A stretch of 45,220 nt of DNA from a bacterium (GTDB lineage Archaea > Nanobdellota > Nanobdellia > SCGC-AAA011-G17 > GW2011-AR17), in NCBI GenBank assembly GCA_030697685.1, contig JAUYPF010000030.1, forward strand, positions 1 through 45,220, given 5' to 3'. Made by a program: the position numbers and the translations under genes. The notes under the pieces are model-generated. The model did not search any database. It worked only from the letters and a program-made list of their open reading frames with translations, and was not told the origin of the DNA. The first letter of the stretch is position 1. Each line of letters begins with the position of its first letter. This document shows, in pieces, positions 40,665 through 45,220 of the stretch.

Positions 40665-41708
40665 TTACTGAATTTGTATTAGAGAAATTTTTTGTATATT
40701 TTGTTTTATTCTTTTTAAGTATTCATTATTTAATTTATCTTTGATTTTATTTTTGAGATCTTCGTCTAAAGAAAGCTTTTCTACTTCTTTATTCCAATCA
40801 ATAGAAGGAAGTTTTGTTAAGCTACCTCTCATTGTTCGCCTAGCAGTTTTTACTTGTGCTTCAATATCCTGTGCTTGTTTTTTTCCAAACAATTTTGTTG
40901 CTTGAAATTTAGAAATAGAATTTGCGCCTACAGAAAGTAATAAGGCAACCCTGTCAGCTCTATTTTCCCAGATCCCACATTGGATATCTAATTTTGGGAA
41001 TGCTATGCGTAGCTGTGCTATCCACCATGCTTGTTCTTCTGCACTTGGAATTGCTGCATGTTCAAACATTGTCCCTTTTTGTGGAATCAAACCATAAACA
41101 TGAATTTTTGTAATTTGATATTTTTTTATAAAATCTTTTACTAGCTCTATATCTTCTCTTTTTTCTCCCATACCTACAATGAAAGTCATTGCACAATCTA
41201 ACTCTAGTTCTTTTGCTTCCAAAAACATTTTCTCATAAGGTGCAAGTGGTTTTGATGGACAAACAATTTTATGTAATTCTGGATTAATTGTTTCTGTAGA
41301 ACCTACAACTCCCTTGATATAAGGACTATATCTTTTCAGAAAAGGTTTTGCTAATGGACCAACAGAAAGCCATAGCTTCTCTTGAGTTATTTCATATGCT
41401 GCTTTAAGAAGAGATTCAATTTCTTCTGGTGTAAAAGCGCCAATTCCTCCAGTAAAAAAACCAATATCCCATCCAAGATTCTTTGCAAGAATAAATTCTG
41501 CAAGAATAGATTCTGTTGTTCTCTTTGTTTCTTGAGGATTTTTTCCATATGGTTGTGTGCTCATATAACAAAAAGTACAATCACCAATGCTACATCCCCA
41601 ACTAAAGAAAATTGCACGTTCAAAAGCTATTTCCTTTCCAAAATTTTTTTCATGTATTTTATTTGCATTCTCAAAAAGAGACTTGGTTTCTGCTGTAAGT
41701 ATGGGCAT
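40665..41708 (-). CDS. Radical SAM protein with CX4CX2C cluster motif
   Basis: A 347-residue radical SAM enzyme. The cluster motif reads FFSWGCSIGDCTFCYM, C-X4-C-X2-C instead of the usual C-X3-C-X2-C. Further barrel features: GFFTGGIGAFTPEEIESLL (SAM-binding GGE-like region is GGI), LWLSVGPLAKPFL, VVGSTETINPELH and FIVGMGEKREDIELV. The layout is nearest BioB/HydE/LipS-type enzymes. Substrate unknown. A TATA-like sequence lies near 41735-41745. Convergent with the KaiC-like gene. Confidence 0.85.
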   Translation of the reverse strand: MPILTAETKSLFENANKIHEKNFGKEIAFERAIFFSWGCSIGDCTFCYMSTQPYGKNPQETKRTTESILAEFILAKNLGWDIGFFTGGIGAFTPEEIESLLKAAYEITQEKLWLSVGPLAKPFLKRYSPYIKGVVGSTETINPELHKIVCPSKPLAPYEKMFLEAKELELDCAMTFIVGMGEKREDIELVKDFIKKYQITKIHVYGLIPQKGTMFEHAAIPSAEEQAWWIAQLRIAFPKLDIQCGIWENRADRVALLLSVGANSISKFQATKLFGKKQAQDIEAQVKTARRTMRGSLTKLPSIDWNKEVEKLSLDEDLKNKIKDKLNNEYLKRIKQNIQKISLIQIQ

Positions 41709-41823
41709 AAAAATTTTCTCTCCTTATAGGTTTATAAAGTTTTACTTAATGTTTTAATGGAGATTTTAAGCCTAAAAAAGGCTATTAGAAAGCTTTAAAA
41801 ATAGAGGTTTAACTATACAGATT

Positions 41824-42108
41824 ATGACAAAGTATAAAATTATCTTTGATCGAAAAGTGTGTATTGGAAGTGGTGCCTGCACCTCTGTATGTCCAGAAAA
41901 CTGGGAGCTTGTAGAAAAGAATGGGGAATTTAAAGCAAAACCAAAAAAGCTTGAAATTTCTGAGGAAGAATATACAAGCAATGCAGAAGCTGCAGCAATT
42001 TGTCCTGTTGAATGTATTCAAATTGAAAAAATCAAAACCAAGAAAAGAATGATTGATGAAGATCATTCAGATGCAGATGATGAAGAAGATGATGAAGATT
42101 TAGATTAA
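41824..42108 (+). CDS. Single-cluster ferredoxin with acidic tail
   Basis: A 94-residue ferredoxin. The cluster motif CIGSGACTSVCP has Ser where the second Cys of a 4Fe-4S site is usual, and a distant ICPVECIQ supplies the last Cys. A 3Fe-4S cluster or a Ser-ligated 4Fe-4S cluster is likely. The C-terminal 25 residues are almost all Asp and Glu after KTKKRM, an unusual extension. It may donate electrons to the radical SAM enzyme encoded divergently next door. The stop overlaps the convergent peptidase gene by 4 nt. Confidence 0.88.
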   Translation: MTKYKIIFDRKVCIGSGACTSVCPENWELVEKNGEFKAKPKKLEISEEEYTSNAEAAAICPVECIQIEKIKTKKRMIDEDHSDADDEEDDEDLD

Positions 42109-43190
42109 GCTTTTTCGAATTCTTTTTGTACATTAAATGAATATCTTGAATTCTCCATAATTATTTCTTGTTTATTTCTATAAAAAAGTTTTACTAGTTT
42201 AATCTTTATTTTTGCTTCTTTTGTGTAAATAATATCTATATGTACTGCATCTGCAGGATCTTTAAAATTAGAAATGCCTACTGTACCGCCCATATACTCA
42301 TTGTAGCCATATGCCCAGTGCAGGCCTTCAATCTTTTCATCCTGCAAGACATTGTTGATATAGACTGCTTTATCATTACAACCAAAACCTAACTCTGCAA
42401 TATTTGCACGTGCTGGATCTTCAAAAAAATATTTTTGCATTTCTCGAGATTTTGGAGAATCTGTAATGACATCTATAATTTTATTTTGTTTTACTTCATA
42501 CACAAGTAAATGATTTTCATGATACACAGGAATAAAGCCATGTGTTCTTGAACCATTTTCATCATACAAAGCAATGTATGCTTCTCCAGAAGGAAAATTA
42601 ATTGCTTGACCTGATTTTGTACAGTTACCATCATCTGTAAAAGCAGTTCTTTTTTGCAAATCAAAATAAACTTCATGGCCCGTAGAGAAAGTCACTAATG
42701 CTCCTTCTGCTTCAGTTAGTTTTTTTGCGAGTATGCGTGCTTTCTTTGCAACAAGTTTATAGTCAGCATTTAGAGCAGACATGTCCATGTTTACCCCAGG
42801 CATACTTGCACAGCGAAATTGTTGTTTTTTTATTCTGATCTCTAAAGGGCCTGTTGCTGAAAATTTTGTTATTGCTAGGACAATATCTTTTTTTCCAACA
42901 GAATTAAGTTTTTTTTCTAAGTTTATTTTTTTCTTGTTTTGAATCGCTTGCTCTGGTAAAGGGGCACCATCACCGCCTGTTGGTTCAAAATAAATAATGG
43001 GTTCTACTGTACAGTGCACTTTCTTTGCTAGCTCTTCAAATGCTTTGAGCCATGCATGAGCCATATCACGCCTTTGAATAAAATCAAGATCTACTTTTTT
43101 TTCTAGTAATGGAAAGTCATTGAGAATAATTATGTTTTCTCCTTTTTGAGGGTTGAAGACATCCCCCAGGAGTTTCTGGAGATTTTGCAT
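42105..43190 (-). CDS. M29-type (thermophilic) aminopeptidase
   Basis: A 361-residue metallo-aminopeptidase. Metal-site regions of the M29 family are visible: NFPSGEAYIALYDENG (Glu), IAELGFGCND (Glu, with the following Asn), LHWAYGYNEYMGGTVGISNF (His, with catalytic Tyr nearby) and AVHIDIIYTK (His and Asp). It trims N-terminal residues from peptides, useful to an organism that lives on scavenged amino acids. It starts 14 nt after the reverse transcriptase stop on the same strand, so it may be transcribed with the retroelement, though its own TATA-like site (43212-43222) is present. Confidence 0.82.
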   Translation of the reverse strand: MQNLQKLLGDVFNPQKGENIIILNDFPLLEKKVDLDFIQRRDMAHAWLKAFEELAKKVHCTVEPIIYFEPTGGDGAPLPEQAIQNKKKINLEKKLNSVGKKDIVLAITKFSATGPLEIRIKKQQFRCASMPGVNMDMSALNADYKLVAKKARILAKKLTEAEGALVTFSTGHEVYFDLQKRTAFTDDGNCTKSGQAINFPSGEAYIALYDENGSRTHGFIPVYHENHLLVYEVKQNKIIDVITDSPKSREMQKYFFEDPARANIAELGFGCNDKAVYINNVLQDEKIEGLHWAYGYNEYMGGTVGISNFKDPADAVHIDIIYTKEAKIKIKLVKLFYRNKQEIIMENSRYSFNVQKEFEKA

Positions 43191-43204
43191 GATTATATAA
43201 TGAC

Positions 43205-44299
43205 CTACAGCTTATTAAAATTTGTGTATTTTAGTAAACGGTTTACTTCCTTAGAGGAGACTTCTTGAGGATAGAATTCTTCTAAACTTTTTGCTTTTTT
43301 TAGTCTCCAACGTATTGTATTTGCATTAGAGATATGAGCAAAAGTACCCTCTAAAGAATTGTAAATATCGTCAAAGGTTATTTTTCCTTTTTCATATGCT
43401 TGTTTTTGTTCTAGGATTCTTCGATCTATCTTCCTTATATTTACTTTTTTTAATATTCTATGATAGTAAAATATTCTAAAGCCTAAAAAGCTTACTCCTT
43501 CTTCTAGAGAGATTATTTTGGATTTTCCTTTATGTAAAGTTATCTTTAGATTTTCCTCTAGAAATTGATTTAGAGTTATTTTTACTTGTTCTAATCTCTT
43601 TTTATCCTTGTCTAAGATGATAAAATCATCCACGTAACGAATATAATATTCTTCTTTTAGATTATGCTTCACAAAGATATCTAACTCATGTAAGTATACA
43701 TTTGCAAAAAATTGGGAGGTTAGATTTCCTAGGGGCATACCCTTTCCCTTTTGTTTACCTTGATAATTACCTATAATTATTTTGATTATGCTGAGTACTT
43801 TTTCATCTTTGATTTTCTGTTTTAGGATATTGATCAAAATCTCTTGGTCTACTGTTTCAAAGTATTGTTTGATGTCTGCTTTTAGAACGAAACACTCTAA
43901 AATATTATTTTTTGAAACTTTTCTTTTAAAAGTGTTAAACCTTTCTAATGCTTTTACTGTTCCTTTTCCTTTTCTATTTGCATAAGAATCATAGATAAAT
44001 ATATTTTCATATATAGGCTCTAGGATGTTACAAATGGCATGATGCACAACTCTATCACGAAATGCAGATTTAGAGATTTTTCTTGTTTTTGGATCGTGTA
44101 TAATAAATGTTTCTAATGGCTTTGGGCGATATACTTGAAGCAAAAGCTCTGCTTGTAACTGAAGCAGATTCTGCTTAAGATTTTTCTCAAATTCTTTCAC
44201 ATAAGGCTTTTGCGTTTTTCCCTTTCTTGCTTTTTGGAATGCAAGAAGAAGATTTTCGTAGGAACAAAGCTCATGCCAGAGATTTTTGTATGTTTTCAT
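43205..44299 (-). CDS. Diversity-generating retroelement reverse transcriptase
   Basis: A 364-residue RT with no maturase, endonuclease or integrase domain. Motifs: RDRVVHHAICNILEP (RT1/2), LKADIKQYFETVD with the first catalytic Asp (D142), KGMPLGNLTSQFFANVYL (residues 186-203), YYIRYVDDFIILDKD with YVDD at 222-225, then the GVSFLGFRIF thumb-side motif. The GNLTSQ sequence follows the DGR rule (hydrophobic-G-xxx-S-Q) and not the QGxxxSP of group II intron RTs. Length is typical for DGRs. The ATG overlaps the TGA of the template-repeat frame, and AGGA precedes it. No Avd-like accessory gene is adjacent. Confidence 0.96.
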   Translation of the reverse strand: MKTYKNLWHELCSYENLLLAFQKARKGKTQKPYVKEFEKNLKQNLLQLQAELLLQVYRPKPLETFIIHDPKTRKISKSAFRDRVVHHAICNILEPIYENIFIYDSYANRKGKGTVKALERFNTFKRKVSKNNILECFVLKADIKQYFETVDQEILINILKQKIKDEKVLSIIKIIIGNYQGKQKGKGMPLGNLTSQFFANVYLHELDIFVKHNLKEEYYIRYVDDFIILDKDKKRLEQVKITLNQFLEENLKITLHKGKSKIISLEEGVSFLGFRIFYYHRILKKVNIRKIDRRILEQKQAYEKGKITFDDIYNSLEGTFAHISNANTIRWRLKKAKSLEEFYPQEVSSKEVNRLLKYTNFNKL

Positions 44300-44487
44300 G
44301 TTCTTTTTCCTAGCAAAGCTGAGGCTATTCCTAACAGACGCGCGTTATTGTTGTTTAGATTGTTGTTGCCATTCAGGTTGTTATTGTTATTGAACACAGA
44401 CAAACGCCCCTCTGCTTTAGTCTTCTTGCTCAGAGTGCACTGCTGCTTCAGACCTTCGCTTTCGCTACCAGTTGTTGCAGCTGTATT
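44296..44487 (-). pseudogene. Start-less frame carrying the template repeat (target-gene 3' relic)
   Basis: One frame is open for 63 codons across the TR and has no usable start: ...AATTGSESEGLKQQC, TLSKKTKAEGRLSVF, five Asn, L-N-G, three Asn, L, four Asn, ARLLGIASALLGKRT, stop. The GRLSVF and ARLLG ends equal those of the target protein, and the frame is the same as in the target. Its TGA stop overlaps the RT ATG (ATGA). It looks like the copied 3' end of a former target gene that has become the non-coding template. Confidence 0.75.
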
Positions 44488-44531
44488 TCATACCTTCTTT
44501 TAGGCGTAGCAAAAAGACTTGTAGCCTCAGC
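44318..44531. repeat. 10-bp inverted repeat flanking the template repeat region
   Basis: GCTGAGGCTA at 44318-44327 and TAGCCTCAGC at 44522-44531 are exact reverse complements and enclose the TR and about 110 nt on its upstream side. In an RNA they could close a large stem around the TR. The rest of 44411-44604 holds no gene. Confidence 0.5.
44330..44410 (-). repeat. DGR template repeat (TR)
   Basis: An 81-bp sequence 30 bp upstream of the RT, matching the VR at 44744-44824 without gaps. On the coding strand it has an adenine-free 18-nt 5' end, 48 nt holding 13 AAC/AAT codons, and a 15-nt GC-rich 3' end. All 14 differences from the VR are at TR adenines (11 A to G, 3 A to T); none of the C, G or T positions differ. 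This is the signature of adenine mutagenesis by DGR reverse transcription. Confidence 0.97.
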
Positions 44532-44604
44532 CAACTTTCTTTACGCACAGAGAAAGATGCTAAGACAAGAATAAGAATAAGAAATAAAAATATAAGTTTT
44601 TGGG

Positions 44605-45220
44605 TTATTCAGAAGGTATGCCAGATAAACATTCTTCAAGGCATGCTTCAGGAACAAATTTTTTCAAATATGCTTCAAGCATGACTTTTTTTGCAGCGCC
44701 TTCGGCGCTGGAGCTCGCTACGCTCGCCACACCACGACGTACCCCTAACAGACGCGCGACATCGCTGCCTAGATAGTCGCTGCCATCCAGGTCGCTATTG
44801 CTAATGAACACAGACAAACGCCCCATCGCTTTTTCTTGTTCTGCATCTTGTAGAGCACAATAAAGCCTAATGTTTTTTCCATGCTTGGTTTCATGTGCTT
44901 GGAGATAGGATTTTATTTCTGCTTCTGAGAGACCTAAGAAAGCTTTTAGATAAGCATGATCTTTTGCTGCATATAAGTCCAAAGAGGTATTTATTTTTCC
45001 CAAATCTGTATGCGCAAGAGCACGAACAGCAGAACCTTCAACACGAGATAATTCTACTAAAGCAGAAAAATACTCTTGAGAAACAGGTAAAGAACCATTT
45101 TTCATTTCAGACCAATTGTCTCTTAAAAAACCAGGATTTAACAAAGGATGATCTTCCAAATGATCTACATCAACCACTCTATCATCAAAGAAAATCATGC
45201 TTTTATCATCAACTTTTCCC
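44605..45220 (-). CDS. DGR target protein with internal variable repeat (5' end beyond the window)
   Basis: The frame is open to the right edge; 204 residues are visible. Compared with the copy at 1-317, about 70 N-terminal residues are missing, so the full protein is about 274 residues. The variable region (about 44746-44824) reads GRLSVF-ISNSD-L-D-G-SDY-L-GSDV-ARLLG, each dash-separated group replacing Asn codons of the TR. A 45-residue tail follows (GVRRGVASVASSSAEGAAKK to CLSGIPSE), so the VR is not at the extreme C terminus. The part before it is helical and charged, without signal peptide. I do not recognise the scaffold; a C-type-lectin-like display fold, common in DGR targets, is possible but not shown. 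Confidence 0.93.
   Translation of the reverse strand, partial: GKVDDKSMIFFDDRVVDVDHLEDHPLLNPGFLRDNWSEMKNGSLPVSQEYFSALVELSRVEGSAVRALAHTDLGKINTSLDLYAAKDHAYLKAFLGLSEAEIKSYLQAHETKHGKNIRLYCALQDAEQEKAMGRLSVFISNSDLDGSDYLGSDVARLLGVRRGVASVASSSAEGAAKKVMLEAYLKKFVPEACLEECLSGIPSE
44694..44710. other. GC-rich hairpin 3' of the variable repeat
   Basis: CAGCGCC (44694-44700) pairs with GGCGCTG (44704-44710), a perfect 7-bp stem with a 3-nt loop, 33 nt downstream of the VR in the direction of the target gene. DGRs often carry a hairpin or cruciform just after the VR that promotes retrohoming. Confidence 0.65.
44744..44824 (-). repeat. DGR variable repeat (VR) in the target gene
   Basis: An 81-bp match to the TR at 44330-44410. 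Twelve of 13 Asn codons of the TR are changed here, giving I, S, (N kept), S, D, D, S, D, Y, G, S, D and V. Two codons carry two changes each (AAC to GGC, AAC to GTC). The shared 15 bp at the 3' end (CGCGCGTCTGTTAGG) would serve as the site that primes cDNA synthesis. Confidence 0.97.
45113..45220 (-). repeat. Segment repeated at the left end of the window (1-108)
   Basis: Bases 45113-45220 align with bases 1-108 without gaps at 104 of 108 positions. The four differences give two amino-acid changes (Gly/Val and Ile/Phe) and two silent ones. The repeat is part of the target gene coding sequence. Confidence 0.9.

Noticed and set aside
43205-44299. Group II intron or retron origin for the reverse transcriptase
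   Set aside because: No maturase domain, no intron RNA around it, GxxxSQ in place of QGxxxSP, and a matched TR/VR pair is present.
1-45220. Window as a complete circular element joined by the 108-bp end match
   Set aside because: The overlap has four mismatches, and a 45-kb circle holding isolated housekeeping genes but no origin or replication genes is not credible.

Overview
The window is AT-rich archaeal chromosome, most likely from a small-genome DPANN lineage of the Woesearchaeota/Pacearchaeota type. The evidence is a set of archaeal housekeeping genes (RNase P Pop5, proteasome alpha, SBDS, exosome Rrp4/Rrp41/Rrp42, RpoK, ABCE1, deoxyhypusine synthase, ATP-dependent DNA ligase, TrmB regulator), TATA boxes about 25 nt ahead of many start codons (leaderless transcripts), a few anti-16S Shine-Dalgarno sites, LTGFAV-type surface proteins, DUF2683-like and CGIKRE-repeat small proteins, and intron-bearing tRNAs. 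The lineage is inferred from family recognition, not from a tree.

Layout. 1-1405: the 5' part of a gene that is copied at the right end of the window, an orphan antitoxin-like gene, and a VapBC pair. 1529-5690: the exosome/proteasome superoperon. 5691-10194: nitroreductase, a membrane coiled-coil protein, DNA ligase with a zinc-ribbon insert, and a TrmB regulator with a palindromic operator. 10381-16129: a tandem-HTH protein overlapping a 1744-residue glycine-rich surface protein. 16101-20102: a degenerate ThiI, deoxyhypusine synthase, class II ribonucleotide reductase. 20171-26658: Lgt, a YkgJ-type protein, ABCE1, AlkD, zinc-finger mini-genes, tRNA-Thr(CGT), and a membrane protein plus winged-helix pair. 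26709-28775: two double-intron tRNAs (Leu-TAA and Thr-GGT), each next to a LAGLIDADG homing endonuclease. 28948-36069: a 1377-residue cysteine-rich secreted protein, the PP-loop half of ThiI, two coupled P-loop nucleotide kinases, adenylate kinase. 36268-37271: a fic gene bracketed by inverted repeats. 38135-40663: a tightly coupled operon of surface protein, mini membrane protein, rhomboid and KaiC-like ATPase. 40665-43190: radical SAM protein, ferredoxin, M29 peptidase.

The most striking system is at 44296-45220: a diversity-generating retroelement (DGR). It has a reverse transcriptase with the DGR hallmark GNLTSQ and YVDD, an 81-bp template repeat (TR) just upstream, and an 81-bp variable repeat (VR) inside the adjacent target gene. 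TR and VR differ at 14 positions, and all 14 are adenines in the coding-strand TR, the signature of adenine-specific mutagenic retrohoming. Twelve of the TR's 13 Asn codons are changed in the VR. A second copy of the target gene enters the window at the left end, so at least two targets (or two alleles) exist. The TR itself lies in a start-less reading frame whose TGA stop overlaps the RT's ATG.

Other unusual points: ThiI split into two genes 16 kb apart with a decayed PP-loop left in the first; a homing endonuclease gene that ends inside its tRNA; a bacterial-type lipoprotein acyltransferase in an archaeon; and several promoters bracketed by repeat operators.
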